A DNA stretch of 64,000 nucleotides from Lactifluus volemus (GCA_022376515.1 WTXI01000007.1:992001-1056000); one strand, 5' to 3'. Shown: positions 8,994 through 21,690, counted from the first letter of the stretch. Made by a program: numbers and translations. Notes: generated by a model from the letters alone, not told the origin.

Positions 8994-10935
8994 ATGACAC
9001 AGTCGGGCGCGGCTCGAGTGTAGGATAGATGCCTTGATAACTGTACTGTATGACATATTTATGGTTGGATGATCCACTATATACGGTACAAGCATACCTA
9101 TCCTGTTCTCCAGAGGGCAACCAGCAAGCGATAACCCTCAGTACGAACTCTGTCAAGCTCTAGCTTGAGTTCCGGGCGCTTCTGCGAGGGCTTGCAAAGG
9201 CTGGAGATGAGACGATCGGCCGCATGCCCCCCCCGAGGCTGTATGTCAGTCTAGATACATCACGAGGCACATTTCGCATCCAAGCTGCTGGCTGTACATA
9301 GGGGCATACTTCATTCAGATATTCGGACGTTGGTTCGGGTTCCATTTCCATGGCGGATTCGGAAGGCTTCCGAATCAGCGGTGCATGTACAACTTCGGGA
9401 CGGGACGGGCTTCCCTTAGAGGCCCAGGCCTCTACTTATCATGGTTCGACGTGTTGTCGAACGTTACATACACAGCTCATCTGAGAAAGAATGGAAACAA
9501 AACGCACACGTGCTATCAAACACTCGGATCACAAACCGAACTGCGATCACGCACTAAGGGCTGTGATATATCGAGAATGGCGAAAGCGTCTGCCAATTCT
9601 TCAATACTAAACAGGAAGACGGAAGACATTCTACTTCGACTGGGATAACCACGGGGAAAATGACCCTTCGGACTCCCTTGTCCAACAAAATAGCCAATCT
9701 ATGACATAAGGGGCATTCAATACTAATACTATACGTAGCATGAAGATAAAATGCCCATCGTGATCGTGAGGGCAGACTCGGAGACACGAATCACTCGACC
9801 CGGGAGAACGGACAGCTGCCGCTGACGGCGATAACCTTGCTACCTCGATACACAGGACCAGTGCCGTTGCCCTTCGGTCGAGGCTAGAACTTGAATGAGC
9901 GCCGTTGATCTACCTCGCGTCGCGCCTACCTGGAAGGACTTAAAGCTGTTCGTGTCGTACTTATCCGCATTCGCTAAATCCGGTTCTCCACAGTTGGCAC
10001 ACCCTGATGGGGGAGTGTCCAGATCGAGAACGTTCTGTTGTTCCACTGAACGGTGAATGTGGAGAACCCCTGGTGTTGACGACAGGCATGTCAACCAGCA
10101 AGGCAAGAGAGCGTCAGCAATCTAATGCACGGAAACAAGAAATAAAGGAAAGGGAACTTGACGTACGATGCCAGCTTGATGGGTGGAAGTGATGGCGCTG
10201 TAATGTTGAGAAGCCGGGGGAAAGTCACCAAGCTATGCCTTGTTGGCAGTGATTGTCCTGTTCTCGGTTCGTGTTCCTTGAGCGGCATCATGTTCTGGAA
10301 CGCGCTAGAGGGTATTACCTATTTGGACGACCCACACTCCGGACACGCCCGATGGCACCACTCAAAGGACGTGTGCCGTGTGCCCACTTCATCCGGTTTA
10401 CTGGTGTGAACACACTGGCGTGCAAAATTACGACGACTTTCCTTGTATGTGCCAGTGAGTAGCGGCCCAAATCATGCCACGTGACAGCCCAGGTGCTTTG
10501 GGCCAAGTTATCTCCTCTGGGGGTACAGTCCAAGAAGCAATGGCTTAATTTGGCCTTTCGTCACTAGTAAGTAGCCAATGGAGCATTGGCGATATTGCTC
10601 CCTAAATATATCCCCCAACTGCCATCCGATGCCTCCTGATCGTGGAGACAAGGCGGGCTCGTCCACAATACTTTGTCGGAAGATGTGCCCGTGGGGTGGT
10701 AGGATGCCCTTGCATTTTAACGAAGTCCCGAATCTCATATCCCGTAAGCTATAAGCTCACGACCAACGTATTTTGTGTCCCCCCTCTCAGTTTCTCTTCT
10801 CCCGAAAGGCCCTCCCCCTACTCTGGCCACCTTCATAGAGCGAGCGCTGCAACTTGAATATGGCAGATCGAGTAAGGACATCTCAAAGGCAACTCGTCAT
10901 GCTAATCATGGCTGCCATAGCGATCTTCTTTCCTG
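8994..10935. other. Intergenic stretch of about 1.9 kb, no gene recognised
   Basis: Frames on both strands are short and lack family motifs. A minus-strand frame at 9840-10106 has a CANCGEPD segment but no splice partners. Some of this may be decayed coding sequence between the two DUF7330-like copies; I cannot show it. Confidence 0.4.
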
Positions 10936-11699
10936 ATGGAAGATGACCTTGCAGCCTCACTCCAAGCCGGTTCTTTCCGTGCCAGGCTGCATCTCTCCAA
11001 ACCCCTAAAGTTCAGCACACATTGGCACTGGCACAAGCGCACGAGAGTCTTGAAAACCTCGGCGCGCAACGCGAGGCCCGTGCATGGGGGAAACAGAGTC
11101 CAGAAGGACTTCCATAGTCCCGGGCACTGGCACGTGCACCTCTCGAACCACGGCGGCGTCACCTGCGCAGAAATCGTATTGCTTCTTTTATCACCCCTCT
11201 AACATTTCTCAACAATCTGATTCCGTTGGGCTCATAGTATCGTACCGGCATGTGGCAAACGAGGAATGCAGCTCACCCGCTCGGCCTTCTGATGACCGGA
11301 ATCGTAGAGCCAATTTCGATATACGTACCGCGAGATTTCAAGGGCGCCGTCTCTCGGCACGGGGACCTCTCAGGGGCGAGCATTTCAGTGTCTGAAGCTG
11401 CTCATCGCCTCCCAGGACTGCGTCTGAATGAACGCGCGTACCTTTTTGAAGATGAGGTGATTGTCCATTCGACCGCACCGGTCAGAGTATGCGTCATGGG
11501 TGAAGATCCCGTCGCGTGTCGCGTGGCGGCCCAGGAAACACTGAAGGACCACACCGATGCGCCCTCACGCCCTCTTCTTTCCCTACGGCTCGTGCGTTTT
11601 TTATTCAGACTATGCACGATCAAGGTTCCACGTTCGTCCCTAGTGCGATCCAAAAAGATTCGTTGTGACTTGGTCTGCTGCTTTCTCGAGATGCTGTAA
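10936..11699 (+). CDS. DUF7330-like protein, paralog 2
   Basis: Two exons, 10936-11175 and 11238-11699, joined across a 62-nt GTATTG...TAG intron in phase 0, give 233 residues. The intron falls at the same place as in the other two copies, after a beta-like segment (WHVHLSNHGGVTCAEI) and before the exon carrying ISIYVPRDFKGAV and LFEDEVIVHSTAPVRVCVMG. These correspond to the [VT]FLPSDFxG and DEVEIHT blocks of the other copies. The C-terminus is longer, basic and hydrophobic. Identity between copies outside the blocks is low, so the duplication is old or evolving fast. The N-terminal exon may be preceded by unseen small exons. Function unknown. Confidence 0.6.
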
Positions 11700-13910
11700 C
11701 ATGGGCTACTCGGCATTAGGAAATCCTGAATTGTTGTAAATTTTTGATCACGGTAACACTAACCTAGCCAACCAACACATAATCCAGATAAATTATTTTG
11801 GATGGGGCCCGAATGAGCATGATTAATCTATGCAGGAGACTCCCCACTTTGATGGCAACAAAAAAGTCAAGATTAGATAAAATCAAAAATATTCTCATCA
11901 CAAAGCCGCAAGTGCGTAGGGAACCATTCCTCTTTGTCCTCCTGGCTAGACAGAGCTTTCACGTTGCCGCCTATTGATGCACGCAAAGGGATAACGCGTC
12001 TGTTTTCGTACGCCACGCAGAGCCTACGTGTGTTGGTTGTCGACTACGGTTCTCGGAGCTCCCGGCGTTTGTCGGGCGTCCATGGATTCACGGCTAATTT
12101 GGACTCCCTATTTGTCGGGCATCTACGGATCTACCGCCGCCGAGTTGCTGCCCTAACTTTTCTGAGGTGGTTTGTGCTACTGATCACCTGGCGGGCCAGC
12201 TTCGCGTGCTTAAAATGATTCACGAGTTGCCCGACCCCTCAACATTTTCGTATCGCGAAAGACATGAGAGCATCGTCTACGTCTACCTTGCAATCTGTCC
12301 AAGTGAGAACTCACCTCAGTCCCCTTGGACTCAGCCTGGACGCAAGCGATTACATAGATTCACCGTGGGACCTTCCATATACTTCCCTTCCTTATCGCAC
12401 AAGGGCAGGACTGGGCACACGCCTCTGTGTCATGGAACCAAGAATACCCTCAATGACTTCGTCCACCATCTTGTGGTTCCCCTATAGTAGCATCTTGAGT
12501 GCTGACCATCGAGAACAGCCCCCCGACCTGCACACCATGCTCTATCCCTTGCGTGCCATAGCCATCTGCAGTATCGAGGTGCATGTCCCACGTTGGCCTG
12601 AGTGTAGTACGGGACCTCTTGATGGGGCATCCAGTCTTCAAGGTCATCGAACACTAGAGACAAGCAGAGTTCTGAAACATGTGTGTGACTATTGTTATTC
12701 TCGGACTTTCAAAGATTCGAAACTATCCGGGACAAATATGGTGATGCTTGTGTCTAGCCCAGATTCGCTTCGATACAGACCTTCGTATCATATCACAAGA
12801 AGGGCACCGAAATGGTACCTTGGCATCCTCACCTCCAAAAACGTGTTTCTCTATTTCACATGGCACACTAGCTTGGGTCGATGTGACGCTCCCACGTCTT
12901 GAACGACTTGCCCTCTTTTCTGGTGTGGTTGCGTCGCTGCATTCATAAGAAGTTATTAGTAAACACGGTGTCAGCAATCCACAGTTCGAAGCTCCAGTGT
13001 GAAGACGGGTAGATTCCTTTATCAGATCAGCCGACGAGGCCGCCCCGGGAGACGATAAGGCGAAGCCTACTTCACAGGCGGCCGTAACAAACATCACGGT
13101 ATCGTAGGAGCCCTACACGAATACGCCACTAATAGCTAAATGGAGACCTGCAACATGGAGGGTAGGTCAGACCCAACTAGCGAGGAACACCCTTATGGCT
13201 GTCTACGTCGACCAGTGCACACGACGAGGAGCTGTATAGAAGCACAGCTAGTTGAAAAAGACATAAAGGTCAGGGCTATGATCGAGATTGAGCCAAGCAT
13301 GAACCAAATGGGACTCTGAAAAACACCAGCGTACCTGAGAAAATAAATACCTGTGTCCATGCTTGAAATGAATGCTATGCAGACCAACTGTACGGCCACG
13401 GGTTACTGGATAACAATGAAAAGACAGCGGTAATAGGACTCGGAATGAGTTAGCCGGTAGAAGCGCGCGCGCTGGAGCCGGGTCCGGGGAGGTTCAAGTG
13501 ACGGCGGCCGCAAGGGATATGTGAGACGTGGACAAAGTGGCGAGCCGGGGGTGGCAGTGCCCCTCGCATGATGGAAAGTACGAAGAGACTGAGAAGAAAT
13601 TTTGGATATAGATCTGGATAGGTACGGGTCAAGATGATCAAAGATAGAGGTACTGTATTGTGCCGCAGGGAGAGGGAGTATTTCAACTCAACTGAGGTCG
13701 CCTTGTACTCATTCTCGGCAGTTCCGGGGAATTACCTGTTTCGGAAAAGGGACGAAGAATGGTTTTTGTTCTTCGAGAACAAGGAATACCCTAAATGGGC
13801 GCTCACAAGGCTTTATAGAGCGGGCTCATAACCTTCAGTCTATGTTCTCAACTTTCGTCCCCCTTCTTCTTCACGATATATTCACGAGCATTTCTTCCAC
13901 ACTCTACTCC
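11700..13910. other. Intergenic stretch of about 2.2 kb with unassigned ORFs
   Basis: A 212-codon plus-strand frame (12264-12902) and an opposed minus-strand frame (12723-13097, with CPSCDMIRRSVSKRIWARHK) overlap, so at most one is real. The minus frame has a CxxC and a His-rich tail that might be a degenerate zinc finger. No splice model joins them to anything I recognise. A 65-codon frame sits at 13634-13831 just before the third DUF7330-like copy, also without a known motif. Confidence 0.35.
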
Positions 13911-14765
13911 ATGTTTCGCTCAGCGCCAAGTACATCAGTGCGTATCCCCACAATCTTGGGCTTTACCGCCTACTGACCCTTCTTCACGAAACAGACATCC
14001 TCACTTTCCTCTTCCGAGGATTCGCATTCGCCAAAACATGTTTGTATCTCTTACCAAGTTTTTTTTACTCATTCTTACGTTTTACACACATCTCAGTTTG
14101 AGAGTCCCGGCGCCGGTACCCACAAAGTCCATTATCAACCTCAACAACAATGGGATTTTATCGCGGATGCTGACGAACGTCCTGTTGATGTCTCGCTCGT
14201 TCTTCCCCACTACCGTGCGCGTAGCCAACCTACGGGACATCGGATGAGTATGTATATTCACAGCAGAGCTGAAATCAAGTCTACGGTTGTGAGTGCCGAC
14301 CCGCAGGTCTCGTAGTGTCATCACTGAACCATCATACAGTGCCGTCAATCGTCTCGCACCCCTTTCTTCTTGTCTGTACATTCGTCGTCGTCGGGCACCG
14401 CTCCCGTGACGCTATTCCTGCCATCAGACTTTGCTGGAAAAATTTGCCTCTCGTCCACCGCCCCGAAGATATCCCTCTCAGCCGGCTTCACTAACCATAT
14501 CCTTCCCCATGTTCGCTTCACCCGGATCTCCAACTTCCGGCCCGAGAAGGTGGATGGGTGCGGTGAGGACGGTTCTGATGAAGTCGAGATCCACACTACT
14601 GGCCATATCATGCTTCGTATGTGGAACGTTTCGGAGGGTGCACCAGAACGCGTTGCACGTGAAACATGGCGCAAGATGTGTCGTCGTGCCACCAGCTCGA
14701 AAAGCTTACGAGCAGAACAGCAACCTAGACAAGCTATCGACTGGGATTTTCTCCTCGACGATTAA
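13911..14765 (+). CDS. DUF7330-like protein, paralog 3 (best conserved)
   Basis: Four exons, all phase 0: 13911-13937, 13995-14039, 14097-14288 and 14340-14765, giving 229 residues. Introns are 57, 57 and 51 nt with clean GT-AG borders (one donor is GTGAGT). The N-terminus is a polar, Ser-rich leader (MFRSAPSTSTSSLSSSEDS). The conserved half reads FFLSVHSSSSGTAPVTLFLP then SDFAGKICL, DEVEIHTTGHIMLRMWNV and a basic C-terminal helix. This is the clearest match to my memory of DUF7330, where beta-strand blocks of this type recur. No signal peptide or membrane segment, so probably intracellular. No biochemical role is known to me. Confidence 0.72.
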
Positions 14766-15160
14766 TTGCATCGTCCATTTCCTCTCTGTTTAACATGTCA
14801 TTCTGTTATATGGCCGTCCTCGTCCCACTTAGGGTGGACTTCTTGGATGGACCTTCTATTGCATTCTCCGTTTTAATATTTTTTCGCGCATAATATTTCC
14901 CCCTGCCCTCATATGTAGCAGCCACTCTATTCAACCAGACTGTAGCATCACATCATATCCGTTCAACCATGTATTTTCCCCCTTCGACATTATGATGTCT
15001 ATACAAGTATCACCATCGTCTCTGGCTAGACAGATACATACATATATTATACCCTTTATTTTACAGCTACGTGTCGCAAATGTATACATGAGTTTTTACA
15101 TTCATTACGGACGCAGATACAAGAACACGGCGTTCAAACCATGAAACATGAATAAGCGTG
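14766..15160. other. Convergent 3' spacer between DUF7330-like paralog 3 and CIA2
   Basis: AT-rich 395 bp in which the two genes converge. No ORF or RNA gene seen. Confidence 0.5.
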
Positions 15161-15817
15161 TTATAGTCCACGGCGCCCCGCGCTCTCCAGACATGTCTCC
15201 AATACCTCCACAAGAGAGGGGTTCTCAAGTGCTGCGGCAACACGTTCTTTGTCATTTAGTTGCTTATTGACTGCATGAGCTCATGATGATCAGTACATTC
15301 TCACACCGATCTAGGCATAGCGGGCCTTCACGAACCTGCGTGCTCGCTCTGGTGCGAACCTGGTTTAACGCGTATATCGACCTTAAAGCGGGTGGGCAGC
15401 GCGCGAAGCAGGCGAACACGAATAGAGAGCCCAATAAGGGTCGACATGCCACAGTGTGGTACGGTCGGAGTGAACTCTACAAGGACGCGAGTGGGATCTA
15501 CAATGACTTGGGGGGCAGAAACGACGGCCAGTTGTTCCAACGTCATCGAGCGATGCTCTGGGTCGCTGATTGATCGTATCAGATCTACCAATAGAAGTCT
15601 GGGATTAGCTTTGGATCCAGTACACAAAAAGGATCACATTACCGAAGACCTCGTCTGCATCTATCGGTTCGGATTCGTCGTCCGAGTCATAGGTGGTGGT
15701 GGCATCTTCATCATCTGAAAGCCACAGAGAATGCCTAGCTTGAGAAACTCGTTTTCGAGTTGTTGGGCCCGCCGTTGCGATGATTGTTGGATTCGGATTA
15801 AAAATTTCGGAGGCCAT
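15161..15817 (-). CDS. CIA2: MIP18-family Fe-S targeting factor CIA2
   Basis: CIA2 is part of the CIA targeting complex (with CIA1 and MET18/MMS19) that hands [4Fe-4S] clusters to cytosolic and nuclear apoproteins such as DNA polymerases and helicases. Exons 15817-15643, 15584-15336 and 15270-15161 give 177 residues. After a variable acidic N-terminus ([20 protein letters not shown]) comes the DUF59 core: [15 protein letters not shown] across the first splice, then the signature [20 protein letters not shown] (reactive Cys in PHC), [18 protein letters not shown] and [20 protein letters not shown]. Length and order match the eukaryotic family. The start ([10 protein letters not shown]) fits the family's usual NPNP N-terminus; an upstream ATG would add unmatched sequence. 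Confidence 0.95.
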
Positions 15818-15990
15818 AGGACAGGAGAGAGCGGATGAGAGAGAAAATATGGGCGGGCCGAGGGGCTCCGTAGCTCTTCTTGGCCCCTCTCTCGCCTGCC
15901 GTGCCTTCACATCAAGTGCACACGTTGCCTTACATTCTCAACATACTCAAACTACTAACTTGCCATCTTTTACGCTTCAAGACCGGAGAA

Positions 15991-18095
15991 ATGCCACCGA
16001 AGGTACCCGTAAGGTCTTCTTTTGCGACAATGACCCATTTTGACGCGACTTTCGACGCGCGTGCCTAAAGAGGAAACGTTCACAGCCCAACGTTGAGCCA
16101 TCCGTGGCGAGGTCAACACGAAGTTCTACGCGCAGCGCAATGAAGGGTGGACAGGGAAGTAAGCATGTATTGTGAATCATATGCTACAGGGATGGTGATC
16201 ATCTCAACTAGCGAATGTTACTTTGAGCACCCCAGCAAGGTGAGGTGTTCCTCATGCCGGCCCACGTACATTCCCCTGTAGCTCACCAGATAGGGGTTTC
16301 CACAGGGCAAACACACTTGACAATGAGGACGATGTATGCACGCCTCTTATTGCTCTATATAATCTGTCCACTGAAAACACACTTCCAGGATGTCTCTGCA
16401 CCACCGACTAAGACGTCAAAAAAGGCTGATGCTTCCAAAGCTAATGCAACAAAGGCCAAGGGTGCTACAAAGTGAGTTCCTTTCAATCAAACACCCTATC
16501 ATTAACCACGCGCTGTGAGCTTCCCCTTGCGATCCACATTTTCCCTTCTTATATAGTGGCCGTCAGGACTTTTGAATGCCATGGCAGGAAATCTCGAGTA
16601 AAGAAGTCTCAAGGAGAGGTGTACGCCTGTTTTGTTCTCTCACCTTGTCCGTGCGCGTTTTAATCACTTCTCTTCGGGCAGCGTTGATGACGTAAGCCGT
16701 AATTTCCTCCGTGTTGTCCGGTGTCTATAGCTAACTGCGCCGGACATCCGAGGACAGGAACCCGCTGGTCTTAAAAGGTATTCCGCGTGCTGGTCTCGTG
16801 TGCGGTCTTCTCTTGCTTCCCATTTGTAGCCGCTAGGAGACTTGTCCTCCTTGCTTTCTTTCAATTTCCACCTTCGCACTGGCAACCTATCTTGGTTATA
16901 CCGTCATTCCTCGGCGGTTTTCCGGAGAGTCAGGTCGCCAGATGCATATCCGTTCTCTCTTATGCTGTTCAAGCGGAGATGCCTTTGCTGATGTCGTTGC
17001 CCCAAGCAGTGATGCGAAGAAAGTCCCGTCGGATGCAGCGGTGGGTTCATCCTTCGGTCATCTATCTGTGTTCCTATGCTAATATTGCGTACTAGAAAAC
17101 TGAAGCGTACACTGAGCAACAAGCAAAGGCATTGTTTTCTCAATTCGCCGATGATGATAGTCCGAATGTAATTGGCGCTGAGGGATTCGAGCGATTGTGT
17201 AACGAAATTCAAGTGCCTCTCGACGGTGCTATGCCATTATTGCTTGCATGGCAGTTTGAATCAGGAGAAATGGGTAAGATCTCAAAGGAAGAATGGATGT
17301 GTGGCACCTCCGCTCTACAGTGAGCGGCTTCATTCATAAAGCGATCATCTCTAAAGGGTTTGGGCTCAGAGTGTCGTCACTATCGTCGTTCACAATAGTC
17401 TTGAATGACTTGAATAACCTCATCGTGTTGGGGAAACCCACGGCGCGCCCCAGTAATTCACATGTGAAGTCACAAAGGGGAGCAGTGTATAACAAGTCTC
17501 GTTACGAGGGTTATGCCGTGGACGCACGGAAGGCCTTTTCATCCTTCTACAGTTTTTGCTTCGCTCTTGCCAAGCCCGAGTACGTGACGACGCCCTTACT
17601 TCTTTCGAATGCATGGCTCACCTGAACCTTCAAGGAGTTCAAGGAACATCGACATGGAAACTGCGTGCGCTCTCTGGTCGGTCGTGTTAGCTCCACAGTT
17701 CCCACTCATAACGGATGTTATCGAGTTCATCAACGTACGTCAGCGGGGTGGGGATGCCGACGACCGCATTATGACCTGCTGTGCATCTTTCAGACCACGG
17801 GGAATTACAAAGGGGTTAACAAGGATCTATGGAGCATGGTGCGTGATGCGCCCATTGGTGTAGCGCCACCCACACACTACTACACCAAATACAGATGCTT
17901 GAGTTCTGCAGGGACACTCAACAAGATTTGTCAAACTTTGAAGCTGACGGGGTCAGTCTTGTGTGTTGCATCTATCACGGCCGCTAAATGTTCAGTACGT
18001 TGTAGGCGTGGCCCACTGTTATAGATGATTTTGTAAGATGGAAAAATGCAAAGACCGGCAACCAGCCAGAAGAAGCTGCAATCGGCAGTGCTTAG
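15991..18095 (+). CDS. DCN1: DCN1-like cullin neddylation scaffold
   Basis: DCN1 binds cullins and UBC12 and promotes NEDD8 transfer, activating SCF-type ligases. The 5' exons encode MPPKRKRSQPNVEP (15991-16002 plus 16071-16158) and a Lys/Ala-rich stretch near 16390-16470. The PONY domain starts near 17097 (TEAYTEQQAKALFSQFADDD) and continues with GFERLCNEIQVPLDG, LLAWQFESGEMGKISKEEW, FSSFYSFCFALAKPE, SRNIDMETACALWSVVLAPQ, SYKGVNKDLWSM-like sequence and the C-terminal GAWPTVIDDFVRW block used for cullin binding. Stop at 18093-18095. The 16.47-17.10 kb stretch does not join in phase directly and must hold one more small exon or an unusually long intron. Small exons near 16.2 kb are provisional. 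Confidence 0.9.
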
Positions 18096-20759
18096 TGGTT
18101 GCTCCTCTGCACTTTACCTCCGATTACACACTGTCTTGTTTCACTCACACACGTCACATTGTTTGATGTTCCGTTTAAACCATACTACATAATCATGTTA
18201 CTCTTCAATATCACTTCCCTATCACGAATCCATCAGGAGTGAGCACACCTTTATTGACTGGAGTTTTTAAGGACGCAAAATGTATCTGCTTCGATACGCA
18301 CTTTACCTCGACAGCTGCTGACTTGAGTAATGGCCTTGATGGGCGAGGCAAGATACAGCGAGGGTACTCCGGAGAGCATCAGAACTTTGGCGCAACGGTC
18401 GCACGTGGCGCCGGGAGTGACATGCGTGACCTTGCGTTAACAAAGATAAGGATGTTTTGAGCGGTGATCAAGGAAAATCCGACGGAGATTGGTGTTCGAG
18501 TGGTAAATGTGGTGGGCACCGAGGGCACGCCTCTAGATAGAACAAAGCCATTCATCTCTGTTGGCTCGGTTGGGGATAACAACGGAGGGACGCACACGCC
18601 GCAAAGCAGACGCGCATTTTGCCGCGGGCGGAAAGCGCGTATGTAAAGTACTTGTATCAGGGTTGGTTTGCGCTCACCCAATCATCGCTCGTGCTCGGCG
18701 TATAGGGTCGCCATGAAAACGGTGGCGCTTACGCACTTTCTTCCTTGGCAATAAACGGTCACGGGATTTTGCTTCGCTGCTCGCTGCTCAGCCAACTCAC
18801 CGCGTTTCTCGGGGGTTTTTGTTTATCCATTGGCGCTGCCAGTGGCCATGCGCTCGGCCGTTCCTGGTTCCTCCCGTCGAGTTTGACCTCTTCTGATTGG
18901 GGCCGCCGATTACGTCTTTTAAAAGCCAACGAGAAGTCGACATGATCGCCCAAGGGAGGTTTTGCACATTGAAATGACCGAGGGAGTACAGTACTGTGCA
19001 GCAGTTGACGCCCCCTCCGTACACGTAAAATGGGCTTCTTCCACCCCATATATATAATTGGCCCGACACAACGGTTCGACTTTGATACGATGAGCTCAAA
19101 TGGAGCAAGCGTGCTCCTGGGACGCCGCACGCTTGATTACTTGTGCCTCACCCCTGTGGGTATCCGCCATCCTCCCGGTCGGATTTGAAGGCAGGGGTGT
19201 TTAAGGGGCAGACAGCACGACATTATGATCAAGAAAAAATACGAGCAAACGTCATCCTTTAGACCACAGTCGTGAACAACAAGGGCTGGGGCTGGCACCC
19301 ACAGCCACATACACACCCCATTTGGTAAAGACGAAATAAAATGTACCGGTACCATTGGTGTACACGGAGAATATTCTCGTCCCTAGGACAAAGGATCATG
19401 TGATCGTGCAGGACGGTGTTTCGATGACCAAGTTTTCAAGTTGTCCCTCCATGGTATTTCACGATCACTTAACCTTTAAAACTGATCCCGTGAAACGCCG
19501 TCGCGGTCAGGTTTTGCTAGGACCACAGCAAAGGTCGACCCAGACAGATTTTAAATGATATCATGTCGCATTGGTACGTAGCATCCCCAAACCCACCATC
19601 CATGAACTTCCAAGTTGACAATGCAATCCGCAAGTTCTGTGACCCCGAGAACGAATAACACCGGATTTACGGACGCCGCTTGGCTCGCGACAGCATGATT
19701 TGTCCTAAGGCCCAGTTTAGCAACGGTACTGTATGACTTACGCGAGGGCCATGGGGATCGAGTGAATTTGTCAATGAATTTTTAAATCTCAGAAACGCGG
19801 CGAACGCGGTCACCAAGCATCCCATGCACCGTGACATACCCACGCGCAGGATCTCCTCTTCGAAGAGTAGGGTGGGGCCGTCGTCTGGCATCATCCATGG
19901 ACGTACATCTGCCTTGTAGCTTCGAAAAGAGGACAAGTGTAACACACGCAAATGACTTTATCTTCTTGTTGAAAGTATCGGTGTGTCTGGCCACAAAGAT
20001 GCAAATAGGATGGTGAAAGTGGAGAGGCTGGGGGTGGGGAGGTGGGAAAGGCCCGAGTACTGGCATATCCACAGAGTCCACGGACCATGAGTCAGTGAAT
20101 GATCTAGGGGACGCATGAAATCTGGCACGGCATTACCGGACGTACTGCATTTCAAGTTGTCGCGTGGTGAAGAGCTCATTGCAGATTGGTAATGATGCAC
20201 AAGAGAGCAGCCATACGTACCAATGGATCCGGTTATAGGCACTCATGTACCTGGAGCACGATTACATTCCACGTAGTATATCCAAAGAACCGACCAGGTT
20301 CAAGTTCACCCACAGCATTGAGGAACAGTCACAAGCTCAGCGCTCAGCCGTGGCGAACAGATTCATGGAGTCAGATGTAAGGAAACTCCGCATCATTAAA
20401 TTGCTTGCAAAAGTGAAAAGGTTCATTGAGCACATAGTACAGGCTTTAAGGTACGACTCAAACTAGTATTCGGACACGAGGGCGGCTGTGTGGCTCTACT
20501 AATAAACCAAGCCTGAGCCTGAGGTGTAAAGATAGGAATGTTGCATACAACTGGGTAATGGTAACGGACGTCGTTAACCTGAGTTCAATCACAGAAGTAT
20601 GTCAAATACTGCTTTTATCGTATCCTTCCTTGAACTAACTTCTGTTCCTCAGCTGAACCCAATGCGACATTTGCATGGGGTCTGCTCTCAACGATTCCCT
20701 AGGTGCGTCTTCTTACTTTGTGACGGGACATTCGTAATTTATTTTTCACTTTCCGCCAG
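18096..20759. other. Gene-poor stretch of about 2.7 kb
   Basis: No family is recognisable. Overlapping opposed frames near 18.24-18.68 kb have balanced composition and could be a decayed gene. The minus frame ends with a Ser/Pro-rich segment (MSLPAPRATVAPKF) but no domain. The rest is short frames only. This opens the degenerate interval that runs to 26.6 kb. Confidence 0.4.
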
Positions 20760-21690
20760 ACTTTGCTACAGCATGACAACAACGTCAGGACATTGCTAGA
20801 GGGACGTTTGAATTTGCAAAAGTTTGACCTTGGAACGCGGGCAGTGTCTCATAGACCGGCATTGGAGTTGACGATTCAGGCAGCTAGCCACTGGCAATGC
20901 GTCTGCATACTGTCTTTGTCCATACCTCTGGGCCAGAAGCATCTGCTCTTTGTAGCCGCACTACGTTCCACTGTAGTCCATACATCTCTCCAAGTTGGTC
21001 GCACGGCCGACCTTGAGATGTATGGCGTAGAGCGCGTTGTAGGTTCGCATAACAGCCAGCAAGGAGAACTAAGAGGTAGGGCATACCAAGGATCTCAAAG
21101 ACAAGACATAGAAGTAACCCTTGCCATCACTTGGAGCGCGGGCCTTCTACATCTCTGACCGTAACACGACCTGCATTACCTGCCCAAATATTCGGGCATC
21201 CAATATACACGCGTTACTTCGACGATGTATATAAGTAAATGGGAAACATGCGTAGCTCATCCCTAAATTTAATCTGCGGTTGTAATACCCACTCGGCTCT
21301 CCCAGCTTGTTCCCGTGTATGACAGATGACGTTGTAGTCTGTATGGGCTGGCGCATCAGACACATCGCGACACTGCTTTCGAGCTGCGGTGATCCGAGTC
21401 CCAAACCTGTCTTGTCTCCGTTCCAAAGTCTGAAGGAGCTGGGGGCGGAGGTGGGGGAGGTGAAAGCGGCTTAGCGGCTACGACGAGGGTAGAACTGCGA
21501 AGGCTGGTTTCGGTGGCTGAGTCTGGGTTGCTCATGGGAGGTGGTGGTGGTCACCGTGGTGGCGCGGGAAAATCCGGACGTCGAACGGGAGCGTACACCG
21601 AGTTTCAGAGGAGTCCGTGGAGTTTAAAACCCCGCTTTGCTCATCTTGGGCTTGGGCTTGACTCATCCAACATAATGACCTACTTCAGGT
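20760..21690 (-). pseudogene. Frameshifted copy of the GIY-YIG MUG113-type gene
   Basis: On the minus strand this interval aligns, block by block and in order, with the intact plus-strand gene at 33843-35437. It has a Pro-rich codon run (about 21.44-21.69 kb), then TRITAARKQCR against GITAAGKRCR, then in another frame HGNKLGEPSGYYNRR against HGNKLGEPSGFYDRK, then FGQVMQVVLRSEM against LGQATQVALRSEM, and decayed sequence of the catalytic exon and downstream. Matching blocks fall in different frames and stops interrupt them, so the copy is broken. The intron positions still appear recognisable, so it arose from genomic DNA, not from a retrocopy. Ends are approximate. Confidence 0.8.

Noticed and set aside
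12264..12902. 212-codon plus-strand open frame
   Set aside because: Overlaps opposed frames of similar quality, has no motif or plausible promoter, and its composition looks like antisense or chance.
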